Positions 44,039-52,439 of a stretch of 61,430 bases of DNA are shown piece after piece. Numbering within the stretch: position 1 is the first letter of the stretch; each line of letters begins with the position of its first letter. Origin of the DNA: Polyangia bacterium. GTDB lineage: Bacteria; Myxococcota_A; Polyangia; Polyangiales; Polyangiaceae. Made by a program: the position numbers and the translations under genes. A model generated the notes under the pieces. That model saw only the letters and a list, made by a program, of their open reading frames with translations, did not search any database and was not told the origin of the DNA. The stretch covers positions 1-61,430 of the forward strand of contig JAUHZF010000010.1 of the NCBI GenBank assembly GCA_030426145.1, read 5' to 3'.

Positions 44039-45739
44039 GTGCTGTTCAATACCGTCACCTACGCCTACTTCTTCGCCACGGTCTTCTTCGTCAGCTGGTT
44101 GCTGGCACCGTGGCGCAAGGCGCGGCTCGCCTTCTTGCTCGCGAGCTCGTACGTCTTCTACGCCGGGTGGACCTTCGTCGGCTGGGGCGTGCTCTTTCCC
44201 GACCCTACCCTGCCCATCCTCGCGCAGCTGCAGCAGCGCATCGGCGAGGCCGAGTTCTGGCAGCACGTCTTCCAGAGTCTGAAGTACGTGCCGCTGCTCT
44301 TCGTGGCCACGAGCATCGACTACTACCTCGGGGTCTGGCTCGACCGAATCGAGGACCAGGGGCGCCGCAAGCTGATGCTCATCGGCACCGTGGTGCTCAA
44401 CGTCGGCATCCTCATCTTCTTCAAGTACTGGAACTGGGGCGCCGAATCGTTCCTGTTCGTCATCCGCAACCTCTTCAGCACCGAGGTTCCCGATCTGACG
44501 ATGCGGGTGGAGCTGCCGATCGGGATCTCCTTCTTTTGCTTCATGTCGCTGAGCTACGTCATCGACGTCTACCGGCGCGAGATCCCCGCCTGTAGGAGCT
44601 ACCTCAGCTACCTCACGTACATCTCCTTCTTCCCCCATCTCGTAGCGGGCCCCATCATCCGTGGCCGCGACCTCTTGCCCCATCTCGAGCGCAAGACCCG
44701 GCTCACCCCCTCCACGGCCGGCGAAGGCCTGTTCCTCATCGCTGCGGGGCTCTTCAAGAAGGTCGTCATCGGCGACTACATCGCGGTCAACTTCGTCGAC
44801 CGCGTCTTCGCCGAGCCCACCAGCTACAGCGCGGTGGAGTCGATGTTCGCGATGTACGGCTATGCGGTGCAGGTCTACTGCGACTTCGCAGGCTACAGCG
44901 ACGTGGCCATCGGGTCGGCCTTGCTGCTCGGCTACCGCTTCAAGATCAACTTCGACGCGCCCTTCAAGTCGACCAACATCGTCGAGTTCTGGCGGCGGTG
45001 GCACATCTCGCTGTCCACGTGGCTGCGCGACTACGTCTACATCCCCCTCGGTGGCAGCCGAAAGGGCGCCTTCCGCAAGTACCTGAACATCTTTCTCACG
45101 ATGCTCATCTGCGGCGTGTGGCACGGCGCGGCATGGACCTACTTCGTGTTCGGCTGCATCCAAGGCGTAGCGCTGAGCATCACGCACTGGTTCCAGGAAC
45201 TGCGCAAGGATCCCAAGAAGGCCATGGCCAACGGGCGTGGTCTCGCGCTCTTGGTCGGACTCAACGTGATCGCGCTCGGGCCGATCCTCTACTACTTCGG
45301 GCACCCCGGCCTCCGCATCCTCGGCCTCGTCCTCCTCGGAGGCGGCATCGCCACCGCAGTCATCATCTATCTGCTCAAGCAGATCTTCGGCGACGCAGGC
45401 GAGGCTCCCGCTCGGGTGGTGGCCGTTGCGGCCAACTTCACCTTCGTCGGGCTCACCTTCACGATGTTCCGCGCTGCCTCGCTCGACAAGGCCGGCGCCA
45501 TGTACGAGCGGTTGCTCACCCTCACGACCTACACGCCCAACTTGCACCGCAACGTGCTGCTCATCATCTTGGGTGCCTTGGTCCTTCAGTGGGCGCCGCG
45601 GCGTTTCTACGATCGCGCCCGTGAGTTCTTCATTCAGGCTCCGGCCCCCGTGCAGGCGGCCGTGCTCTTCGGCATCTTCATCGCCCTCCGCGAGGCGGCC
45701 ACGGCCGACGCGGTGCCGTTCGTCTACTTCCAGTTCTGA
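44039..45739 (+). CDS. MBOAT-family O-acyltransferase
   Basis: Polytopic membrane acyltransferase of 566 residues. The MBOAT features are LPIGISFFCFMSLSYVIDVYRRE, ISFFPHLVAGPIIRG, FWRRWHISLSTWLRDYVYIPLGGS and the catalytic-His region ICGVWHGAAWTYFVFG. It belongs to the AlgI/PatA branch, which moves acyl groups across the inner membrane to polysaccharides. A GTG start at 44039 gives MLFNTVTYAYFF. The SGNH partner type is present at 39716, on the other side of the kinase-like gene, although not co-directional with this gene. Confidence 0.9.
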   Translation: MLFNTVTYAYFFATVFFVSWLLAPWRKARLAFLLASSYVFYAGWTFVGWGVLFPDPTLPILAQLQQRIGEAEFWQHVFQSLKYVPLLFVATSIDYYLGVWLDRIEDQGRRKLMLIGTVVLNVGILIFFKYWNWGAESFLFVIRNLFSTEVPDLTMRVELPIGISFFCFMSLSYVIDVYRREIPACRSYLSYLTYISFFPHLVAGPIIRGRDLLPHLERKTRLTPSTAGEGLFLIAAGLFKKVVIGDYIAVNFVDRVFAEPTSYSAVESMFAMYGYAVQVYCDFAGYSDVAIGSALLLGYRFKINFDAPFKSTNIVEFWRRWHISLSTWLRDYVYIPLGGSRKGAFRKYLNIFLTMLICGVWHGAAWTYFVFGCIQGVALSITHWFQELRKDPKKAMANGRGLALLVGLNVIALGPILYYFGHPGLRILGLVLLGGGIATAVIIYLLKQIFGDAGEAPARVVAVAANFTFVGLTFTMFRAASLDKAGAMYERLLTLTTYTPNLHRNVLLIILGALVLQWAPRRFYDRAREFFIQAPAPVQAAVLFGIFIALREAATADAVPFVYFQF

Positions 45740-45784
45740 GCGACGACTCGGAATCGGCGCGGTATCGAGCGGCGTTGGGGGGCC

Positions 45785-46414
45785 ATGAGACAACTCTGGT
45801 CGACCCTCCTCCTCGTCTTGGCTGGCTGTCAGGGCGCCGCGGTCTCCGCGCCCGCCACGACGCCGGTCGCACCCGGCGAGCGCAGCGATTCGGGATTCTG
45901 CCCCGTCGCGGCCGAACGATTGGCATCCTGCGCCCAATGCGATGGCGCCACCCGCGAACAGGCGCGGCGGGCCCTCGTCGCATGCCGTGGCGGCTGTCCG
46001 GACCTCGAGGTCTCCACCCAGTACCCGGTCGTGCCTCCGTCGCTCATCGGTCTGCAGCTGGGCGACCCCGTAGCCTTTGCCGAATCGCGATGCGTCGCCG
46101 TCGGCGGGCAATGGAACGCACCCGGGTACTGTCGCGCCGCACGGGGGCCGTGGGGCCTCGATGCCGACTGGGAGGTGACCTCGACGGACGGGGTCGTCGA
46201 CCGCATCGAGGTCGTCTATTCGGCCGCGCCCTGTGGCGGTGAAACGGAGGCCTTGGGGGGACTCGTGGGCCAACTCGTGTCCGAGTCGCTCGGCGCGCCG
46301 ACCTATCGCGCACCCGGCCACCACGCGTGGATGCCCGAGCAGGGAGCCTACGTCGCGGTGCTCGTCGACCCCGGGAACCGAGCCGTGAGGCTATGGGTCA
46401 AGCAGCAGCTCTGA
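45785..46414 (+). CDS. Hypothetical lipoprotein
   Basis: A 209-residue protein with a signal peptide ending in the lipobox LLVLAGC (Cys15) and no family that I recognise. It has a Cys-rich early part (GFCPVAAERLASCAQCDG, then VACRGGCPDL) and further paired Cys (RCVAVGGQW, YCRAARG, APCGGE), suggesting disulphides outside the cytoplasm. A linker runs through about residue 35. It follows the MBOAT gene by 45 bases, so co-transcription is possible. The stop codon lies inside a tandem repeat. Confidence 0.65.
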   Translation: MRQLWSTLLLVLAGCQGAAVSAPATTPVAPGERSDSGFCPVAAERLASCAQCDGATREQARRALVACRGGCPDLEVSTQYPVVPPSLIGLQLGDPVAFAESRCVAVGGQWNAPGYCRAARGPWGLDADWEVTSTDGVVDRIEVVYSAAPCGGETEALGGLVGQLVSESLGAPTYRAPGHHAWMPEQGAYVAVLVDPGNRAVRLWVKQQL

Positions 46415-46472
46415 GGCAGAGGCAGCCCTGAGGCAGAGGCAGCTCTAAGGCAGAGGCAGCTCTAAGGCAGAG
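46411..46472 (+). repeat. 17-bp tandem repeat at a gene end
   Basis: Three full units of CTGAGGCAGAGGCAGCC, with C/T and G/A changes, then a partial fourth (46411-46427, 46428-46444, 46445-46461, 46462-46472). The first unit contains the TGA of the upstream lipoprotein gene. Near identity of the copies implies recent slippage. It is too short and too few-membered for a CRISPR array and is not translated in a kept frame. Confidence 0.85.
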
Positions 46473-46546
46473 CGTCGTGGTCGGGACAATCGTGCCGCGG
46501 CACCAGCATCGTTGACCTCGACCGCGATCCGACCGAAACCCGTAGC

Positions 46547-47737
46547 GTGTCGAGGATCCGCCAACGGCGCCTCGCCCATCGCGATCGCCGTGGGGCGGGG
46601 GTTGTGCCGGCCATCACCATCATCGCCGGGGTGGCGCTGGTGGGGCTGGGCGTGGCGCTCAACGAGGCGGGTATCGATGCGGGGCGGGCGGTGCTCGTCC
46701 TCGGTTTCCCCGTGGCTTTCATCGGGCTGTTTCTCGCTTGGCGCAGCAGCGACGCCCCCAAGGCCCCCGCCGGGCCGACCGGACCCACGGTCGAGGAGGT
46801 CGCGTCGAGGCTGGGGCTGGTCGCGGCAGAAGAGGGCCACCGCGGCACCTTTCGCGACCGGTCCGTGCGGCTCTATGGCGAGGGCACGGGGTACCTCTTT
46901 GGGGGCAAGCTCATCCGGCCGCTCGACGCCGGGCTCACCGTGACCCGGGGCAAGCCTCCCGGCGACGCGCGCCGGGAGAGCAAGACCAGAGACCCCGAGT
47001 TCGACGCGATCTATGCGGTGCGGGTCGACGAGCCCGATCGCGCCAACGCGCTCCTTTCCGAGCGCCTGCGTCGGCTCCTCCTCGAAGGGGACTATCGCGT
47101 CGACGACGACACCGTCTGGCGGCACATCCCCCCGGGACCCCTGGAGGAGGTCGAACGCGCGTCGGTTCGGGCCCTCAAGGTCGCGGCCGAGATCGAGCGC
47201 GTCGCCGGTCCGGTTCCGTGCGCCGAGCCACTGCGACACGCGCGCGACGCCTTCGCGGCCTACGCGGCCGAGCGGCAGCTCGCTTTGGCGGAGACGCCGC
47301 TGTCGATGTGGGGTGGGCAGGGCGGCGTCGACCTCAACGTGCGCGCCGTGAGGGATGCTTTTCAGCAGTACCACTACGAAGTCGACGTGAAGTTCTTCAA
47401 GTCGCTCGAGCGCGGCCTCGTGATGAATCCGGCCAGCTCGTCCATGCAACACGACCGCTCCGCGGAACCCGTCGGCCACCCCAAGTTCGACAAGTACTAC
47501 GTGCTCAAGGCCGACATGACCGACGACGCCTCGAGGCTCGTGGGGGGCGAGACCCGAAAGATCATCCTCGCCCTCCGCGATCGCGGTGTGCAGGTTCGTG
47601 TTCGCGATGATGGTGTTTGGGCCTGGATCGGCTTTCATCGCGAGCAGACCCAAGGGGTGCTCGATGCGGTTGGCGACCTCGTGACGATCGCCCAGCGCAT
47701 CGCCGCCAACGCCAACCGCCTCCCGGCGGTGGTCTGA
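46547..47737 (+). CDS. Membrane-anchored hypothetical protein
   Basis: A 396-residue protein with a GTG start. Two hydrophobic helices lie at about 20-42 and 47-65, then a soluble region of mixed alpha/beta character. No family is recognised. The first soluble domain (about 78-240) contains GEGTGYLFGGKLIRPLDAG, and the second (about 290-390) repeats the form KYYVLKADMTDDASRLVGGETRKIILALRDRG. The two halves each end in a long helix, so a duplicated domain is possible. It has no clear operon partner. Confidence 0.6.
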   Translation: MSRIRQRRLAHRDRRGAGVVPAITIIAGVALVGLGVALNEAGIDAGRAVLVLGFPVAFIGLFLAWRSSDAPKAPAGPTGPTVEEVASRLGLVAAEEGHRGTFRDRSVRLYGEGTGYLFGGKLIRPLDAGLTVTRGKPPGDARRESKTRDPEFDAIYAVRVDEPDRANALLSERLRRLLLEGDYRVDDDTVWRHIPPGPLEEVERASVRALKVAAEIERVAGPVPCAEPLRHARDAFAAYAAERQLALAETPLSMWGGQGGVDLNVRAVRDAFQQYHYEVDVKFFKSLERGLVMNPASSSMQHDRSAEPVGHPKFDKYYVLKADMTDDASRLVGGETRKIILALRDRGVQVRVRDDGVWAWIGFHREQTQGVLDAVGDLVTIAQRIAANANRLPAVV

Positions 47738-47898
47738 AGTCTGGTTTCTCGTGCAGACGGCGCGCTGAGCGTTCGCACGAGGGAATGCGTCGCCTCCTCG
47801 CCGGGGAATTGGGGCGGCCCCGATGCGATTCTGGCGCTGATTCTCGGAAAACAGGCCGAGATCCGCGACATCGCCCGCGGCGCGGTTAGGTTGTCGCC

Positions 47899-48195
47899 AT
47901 GATCGAGGTCATTTTCACCGACGCGTCCGGAGCCACGATGGCGGCTCAGGTCGAGCCGGGCGGGCGAATCATGGACCTCGCCGACGAGATCGATGCTCCG
48001 GTGTCGTTCTCGTGCCGCTCCGCGAGCTGTGGGATCTGTCGCGTGCAGGTCGAGCATGGGCACGCGCTGCTGAAGCCAGCTGCCGAGGACGAGCGCGACG
48101 TGCTCGACGCGCTCGGGGCGAGTGGGGCCGAGCGCCTCGCCTGCCAGGCCCGGGTCGGCTCGGGCGAGGGGGTCATCCGCCTGCGGGCGGGCTGA
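47899..48195 (+). CDS. 2Fe-2S ferredoxin
   Basis: Plant-type/adrenodoxin-like ferredoxin of 98 residues. The cluster ligands are CRSASCGIC (Cys-x5-Cys-x2-Cys) and a fourth Cys in RLACQARV, as in [2Fe-2S] ferredoxins. The short acidic protein probably carries single electrons to an oxygenase or reductase encoded elsewhere, because no partner is adjacent. Its 3' end overlaps the convergent acetyltransferase gene by 23 bases. Confidence 0.9.
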   Translation: MIEVIFTDASGATMAAQVEPGGRIMDLADEIDAPVSFSCRSASCGICRVQVEHGHALLKPAAEDERDVLDALGASGAERLACQARVGSGEGVIRLRAG

Positions 48196-48661
48196 GGTCC
48201 TTGCGAAAGTAGAACTCGATGGTGCCACTCGCGTCGTCGAGTTCGCGTTGCCGGCCGTCGCGCACGTAGCCTCGCTTCGCATAGAAGCGGTGTGCGGGGA
48301 GGAACATACTGTCACTCCACAGCTCGACGAAGGCGGCTCCGTATCGCGCGGCTGCTTCTTCCACCCACTCCACGAGCGTCCGTCCCAGACCCTGCTCGCG
48401 CTCGGTTTTAGCCACGTAGAGCTTCTTGAGCTCGACGCCGTCGCCATGGGGGACCCAGCCCACGCAGCCCACCACGGCGCCGTCGCGCTCCGCCACCCAG
48501 AAGCCGCCGCCCTCTGCGCCAAAGCTGCTCGCGATGTGCATCAGCTCCGGCATCTCGTCGAGGATGAAGAGCACGCCGTCGTACTCGGCGAAGATGGGCT
48601 CGATGAGGGCGACGAGCGCTTGCCCGTCCTCGTCGCGGGCATCGCGAAGGACGGCACTCAC
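48173..48661 (-). CDS. GNAT-family N-acetyltransferase
   Basis: A 162-residue acetyltransferase. The GNAT fold shows as GGFWVAERDGAVVGCVGWVPHG (beta4), ELKKLYVAKTEREQGLGRTLVEWVEEAAARYG (motif A; Q/R-x-x-G-x-G/A acetyl-CoA loop) and HRFYAKRGYV (motif B). The substrate is not apparent. Its start overlaps the sigma-54 regulator stop by ATGA, so both genes are likely expressed together. The 3' end overlaps the ferredoxin gene on the other strand by 23 bases. Confidence 0.88.
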   Translation of the reverse strand: MSAVLRDARDEDGQALVALIEPIFAEYDGVLFILDEMPELMHIASSFGAEGGGFWVAERDGAVVGCVGWVPHGDGVELKKLYVAKTEREQGLGRTLVEWVEEAAARYGAAFVELWSDSMFLPAHRFYAKRGYVRDGRQRELDDASGTIEFYFRKDLSPPAGG

Positions 48662-50019
48662 AGATCGATCTCGTAGTCTTTGATCTTGTACAGGAGCGCT
48701 CGGTGGCTGATCTCGAGCAGCTGAGAGGCCCGCGTGCGGTTGCCCTTCGTCTGGGTGAGGGCCCGTCGGATCAGAACCTCTTCGATGATGCGGGCCGTCT
48801 TCTTGATCGAGAGTTCGCCGCTCTCGAGCTGGAGGCGGATGGGGTCGCGGGCTTCGCGGATCCGTTCGGGGAGGTCGGCCTCGGTGAGGGTCTCACTCTC
48901 GGCCAGGACCATGGCGCGCTCGATGGTGTTCTCGAGCTCGCGCACGTTGCCGGGCCACGCGTAGCTCATGAGGATGCGACGCGCCTCGGGGGTCAGTCCG
49001 CGGATGCTCGTGCCCAGACGGTTGTTGTTTCGCTCGATGAAGTGATCGATGAGCAGGCCGATGTCCTCGCGGCGCTCGCGCAGCGGGGGCACCGGGATGT
49101 GCATGACGTTGATGCGGTAGAAGAGGTCCTCGCGGAAGCGCCCCGCCTCGACCTCGGCCGAGAGATCGCGGTGCGTGGCGGCGGTGATGCGCACGTCGAC
49201 CTCCGTGTCCTTCACGTCGCCGATGCGACGCACGGTCTCCTCCTGCAGCACGCGGAGAAGCTTCACCTGCAGGGGGAGGGGGAGCTCGCCGATCTCGTCG
49301 AGGAAGAGGGTTCCGCCATCGGCTTGCTCGAAGAGACCGGCACGGTCTGCGTTGGCGTCGGTGAAGGCCCCACGCTTGTGTCCGAAGAGCTCGCTCTCGA
49401 GCAGGTTCTCGGGGATGGCTCCGCAGTTGACGGCCACGAAGGGCTTGTCCTTGCGATCGGAGCGATGGTGCAAGGCGCGGGCGACGAGCTCTTTGCCCAC
49501 GCCGCTCTCTCCGGTGATGAGCGCCGTGGTCTTGAAATCGGCCACCTTGTCGATGGTGCGAAAGACCTTCTGCATGGCGCCGCTCTTGGCGAGCATGTTC
49601 TCGAAGTTGCTCTCCTTGAGCACCTCCTGGCGCAGCGCGCGATTCTCCCGCTTCAGCCGCTCACGCTCCTCGGCTTTGCGCAGGGTGAGCAGGACCTCCT
49701 CGTTCTTGAATGGCTTCTGGACGTAGTCGTAGGCCCCCGCCTGCATGGCCTCGAGGGCGAGGTCGACGTTGCCGTAGGCGCTCATGACGATCACCGTCGC
49801 CTCGTCTCCTTTGGCTTTGAGGGTGCCGAGCAGATCGAGCCCACCGAGCTTGGGCATGCGAACGTCGGTGATGATGAAGTCGGGTCCGAAGGTCTCGACC
49901 ATCTCGAGGGCCTCCTCGCCGTTGCCCGCAACCTCGACCTCGTAGCCCTGACGGCGGAGGAAGGTCTTGAGCACCAGGCGGATGTTCTCTTCGTCGTCGA
50001 CGACCATCACACGGCGCAT
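48658..50019 (-). CDS. NtrC-family sigma-54-dependent response regulator
   Basis: Three-domain activator of 453 residues. Receiver domain 1-120 with phospho-acceptor Asp52 (IITDVRMP) and Lys102 (VQKPFK). AAA+ domain about 140-375 with Walker A GESGVGKE, Walker B GGTLFLDEIGEL, and the sigma-54 loop written GAFTDA instead of GAFTGA. A C-terminal Fis-type helix-turn-helix reads GNRTRASQLLEISHRALLYKI. It activates sigma-54 promoters after phosphorylation. No histidine kinase is in the window, so it is an orphan here. It overlaps the acetyltransferase gene by ATGA and is divergent from the palmitoyltransferase-like gene. Confidence 0.95.
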   Translation of the reverse strand: MRRVMVVDDEENIRLVLKTFLRRQGYEVEVAGNGEEALEMVETFGPDFIITDVRMPKLGGLDLLGTLKAKGDEATVIVMSAYGNVDLALEAMQAGAYDYVQKPFKNEEVLLTLRKAEERERLKRENRALRQEVLKESNFENMLAKSGAMQKVFRTIDKVADFKTTALITGESGVGKELVARALHHRSDRKDKPFVAVNCGAIPENLLESELFGHKRGAFTDANADRAGLFEQADGGTLFLDEIGELPLPLQVKLLRVLQEETVRRIGDVKDTEVDVRITAATHRDLSAEVEAGRFREDLFYRINVMHIPVPPLRERREDIGLLIDHFIERNNNRLGTSIRGLTPEARRILMSYAWPGNVRELENTIERAMVLAESETLTEADLPERIREARDPIRLQLESGELSIKKTARIIEEVLIRRALTQTKGNRTRASQLLEISHRALLYKIKDYEIDL

Positions 50020-50093
50020 GGCGGCTATGAAATGATTGCCAGGCGTCCCGCGTCAACTCGAAACATCTTGCGAGGTTGATGGTGCGGTCGAGT

Positions 50094-50122
50094 TTGACAT
50101 CGGTCCCGGTCGGAGCAATAGG
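50094..50122 (+). promoter_or_regulatory. Possible promoter of the palmitoyltransferase-like gene
   Basis: A perfect -35 TTGACA (50094-50099) is followed after 17 bases by AATAGG (50117-50122), only a 3/6 match to the -10 consensus, 65 bases before the start codon. The -35 is the strongest in the 166-base divergent region. The weak -10 keeps this tentative; an activator might help. Confidence 0.35.
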
Positions 50123-50186
50123 AGCAGCGGCTGAGTCAGCGCCGCTGTGTCTGCGTGCGCCTGAAATGCCCTGTTTAGGCTCGACT

Positions 50187-51872
50187 ATGGGAACGGTGAA
50201 GAACCTCCTCGACCGTGGGAAGAAGCTGGCTGGCTCACCCACGGTCATCCGTCTGATCTCCAACGATCGCGTCATGAAGGCAGCGACCGGAGTGATGGAG
50301 GCACGACAGCGCTTCGAGCAGGCCTCGGACCTCTGGCTCGAGGGGTGGCGGGTGCTCGTCGACGGCAACGCGCTCCCCAACATCGACCCCGCCATGGACA
50401 CCGACGAGGACCTCGGTGTGCACACGGTGCAGGCCAAGCCCAACGGCGCCAACGGCCACGCGCCCAAGCCGGCCGCATCGTCCAACGGTCACGCGTCCAA
50501 GCCAGCCGCCTCGTCCAACGGCGCGAACGGTAGCCACGCCCAGGCGGCTCCGACTTCAACCGAGGAGGCGCCGTCCAAGAAGAAGCGCACCCCCGAGGAG
50601 CGACGTAAGGCGGCCGAAGCCCGGCTCGCCAAGCAGATGTCGCAGCGCGTCGCCATCAGCAAGACCGGCGGCAAGGACGTCTTCGACAAGTGCTTCAAGT
50701 TCATGGCGGCCGACAACGCCCGCAAGATGGGCGTCTACCCCTTCTTCCGGCCGCTCGATTTCAACAACGGCCCGGTCGCCCAGCTCGAGGGCAAAGAGGT
50801 CGTCATGCTGGGGTCGAACAACTACCTCGGCCTCACCACCGACCCCCGCGTTCGCGAGGCGGCGAGCCAGGCCATCGAGAAGTACGGCACGAGCATGACC
50901 GGTTCACGCCTGGTCAATGGCTCGATGCGTCTCCACAACGAGCTGGAGGAGAAGCTGGCCGCCTACCACGGCAAGGAGGCCGGTCTCGTCTTCACCACCG
51001 GCTACCAGGTCAACATCGCGGCGATCTCGGCCCTGCTCGCCAACAAGCGCAGCGTGGCCGTCATCGACAAGGAAGACCACGCCTCCATCTACGACGGCGT
51101 GCGCCTCGCTCAGGCCGCTGGCGCCCGCATGGTCCGCTACAAGCACAACGACCCCGCCTCGCTCGACAAGGCGCTCAGCGAGCTCGGCGATGACGAGGGC
51201 CCGCTGGTCATCACCGACGGCGTGTTCAGCGCGCAGGGTGAGATCGCCCGCCTCGACGAGCTGGTGAAGGTGACCAAGAAGCACAAGGCGCGGCTCCTCG
51301 TCGACGATGCCCACGCCCTGGGCGTCATCGGACCCGGCGGTCGCGGCACCGCGGCGCACTTCGGGGTGGAGAACGACGTCGACCTCATCGGCGGCACCTT
51401 CTCCAAGTCGCTGGCCAGCATCGGCGGCTGGATGGTCGGCGATCGCAAGGTGCTCGACTACATCCAGCACTTCGCCTTCAGCTTCCTCTTCGCGGCGAGC
51501 GCGGCCCCGCCTTGTGTGGCTGCGGCCATGAAGTCGCTCGAGATCATGCAGGAGGAACCCTGGCGTCAGGAGAAGCTGCGCGAGAACTTCACCTACATGC
51601 GTGAGGAGCTGCGGCGCATGGGCTTCGAGCTCGGCAACACCGACACAGCGGTCATCCCCATCTACATCCGAGACGACCTCAAGACGGTCATGATGTGGAA
51701 GTCCCTCCTCGAGGACTACGGGATCTACGTGAACCCCTTCATCACCCCCGGCGTGCCCCCCAAGCAGCAGGTTCTTCGCACCAGCTACATGGCCACGCAC
51801 GATAAGGTGCACCTCGACCAGGCCCTCGAAGCCTTCGAGAAGGTCGGCAAGAAGTTCGGAGTCATCTCGTGA
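50187..51872 (+). CDS. Serine palmitoyltransferase-like alpha-oxoamine synthase
   Basis: PLP enzyme of 561 residues. An N-terminal extension (1-75) and an NGANGHAPKPAASS-type linker (to about 130) precede the catalytic domain (about 165-561). Family motifs are MLGSNNYLGL, TGSRLVNGSMRLHNELEEKL, DKEDHASIYDG, DDAHALGVIGPGGRG and TFSKSLASIGGW (PLP Lys407); RTSYMATHD near the end fits serine palmitoyltransferases better than KBL or BioF. It would condense serine and acyl-CoA to 3-ketosphinganine, the first step of sphingolipid synthesis. The gene overlaps the next by GTGA. Combined with the IPC-synthase-like gene at 13285, it suggests that inositol sphingolipids are made. Confidence 0.82.
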   Translation: MGTVKNLLDRGKKLAGSPTVIRLISNDRVMKAATGVMEARQRFEQASDLWLEGWRVLVDGNALPNIDPAMDTDEDLGVHTVQAKPNGANGHAPKPAASSNGHASKPAASSNGANGSHAQAAPTSTEEAPSKKKRTPEERRKAAEARLAKQMSQRVAISKTGGKDVFDKCFKFMAADNARKMGVYPFFRPLDFNNGPVAQLEGKEVVMLGSNNYLGLTTDPRVREAASQAIEKYGTSMTGSRLVNGSMRLHNELEEKLAAYHGKEAGLVFTTGYQVNIAAISALLANKRSVAVIDKEDHASIYDGVRLAQAAGARMVRYKHNDPASLDKALSELGDDEGPLVITDGVFSAQGEIARLDELVKVTKKHKARLLVDDAHALGVIGPGGRGTAAHFGVENDVDLIGGTFSKSLASIGGWMVGDRKVLDYIQHFAFSFLFAASAAPPCVAAAMKSLEIMQEEPWRQEKLRENFTYMREELRRMGFELGNTDTAVIPIYIRDDLKTVMMWKSLLEDYGIYVNPFITPGVPPKQQVLRTSYMATHDKVHLDQALEAFEKVGKKFGVIS

Positions 51873-52420
51873 AGCGCAACCGCCTCTCCGCCATCTTCCT
51901 CGCCGTCGCGGCATTCTTCATGGTCACGGCGTCCTCCGCCGAAGGGACCAAGGTCGGCGCGGTCGACCTGCAGGGGGCGTTGCTCCAGACCTCCGACGGC
52001 ATGAGCGCTCAGGCCACCATGAAGCGCTACATGGATCGCAGCCAGAGTGACCTCGACCGTCGGCAGAAGAGCCTCAAGTCCGAGGAGGAGAGCCTCCGCC
52101 GCCAGATGCAGTTCCTGTCGCGGGCCGCTTTCCAGAAGCGCTACGAGCACTACCAGCAGCGCATGGTCAAGGCTCAGACCAAGTACATCGAGTACAACAA
52201 GCGGCTGCAGAAGAAGCAGGCCGAGTTCATGCAGCCGATGATGAAGAAGATGTTCGGCGTCGTGCGCCGCGCAGCGACTCGGCGCGGCTTCGACATCGTC
52301 ATCGACCGCCAGGCCGCACCCTACGTGCGGGCCGACCTCGACCTCACCGACCTCGTCGTGCAGATGTACAACGGCGGCGGAGGTGGCGACGCGGACGCGC
52401 CGGCTCCGGCCCCCAACTGA
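51869..52420 (+). CDS. Skp/OmpH-like periplasmic chaperone
   Basis: A 183-residue exported protein: signal peptide about 1-24 (ending SSAEG), KVGAVDLQGALLQTSDGMSA at the start of the domain, long coiled-coil arms rich in Lys/Gln/Glu (about 55-130) and the C-terminal RRGFDIVIDRQAAPYVRADLDLTDLVVQMY strand-helix that closes the Skp trimer base. It chaperones outer-membrane proteins in the periplasm. The GTG start overlaps the palmitoyltransferase-like stop by GTGA, giving translational coupling. Skp is usually beside BamA or LpxD; this location is unusual. Confidence 0.85.
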   Translation: MKRNRLSAIFLAVAAFFMVTASSAEGTKVGAVDLQGALLQTSDGMSAQATMKRYMDRSQSDLDRRQKSLKSEEESLRRQMQFLSRAAFQKRYEHYQQRMVKAQTKYIEYNKRLQKKQAEFMQPMMKKMFGVVRRAATRRGFDIVIDRQAAPYVRADLDLTDLVVQMYNGGGGGDADAPAPAPN

Positions 52421-52439
52421 CTGACCTGCGGTCCCGTGC

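Noticed and set aside
41470..46324. Very long minus-strand open frames opposite the kinase-like and MBOAT genes (over 800 codons each)
   Set aside because: They are antisense to well-supported proteins, are rich in Arg/Gly/His and Ala with no family motif, and arise from GC-rich third positions.
46411..46472. CRISPR array
   Set aside because: Units abut without spacers, are only 17 bases long and number about 3.6.
48703..50079. A 458-codon plus-strand frame over the sigma-54 regulator
   Set aside because: Shadow of a gene with intact receiver, AAA+ and helix-turn-helix motifs; the frame lacks any motif.
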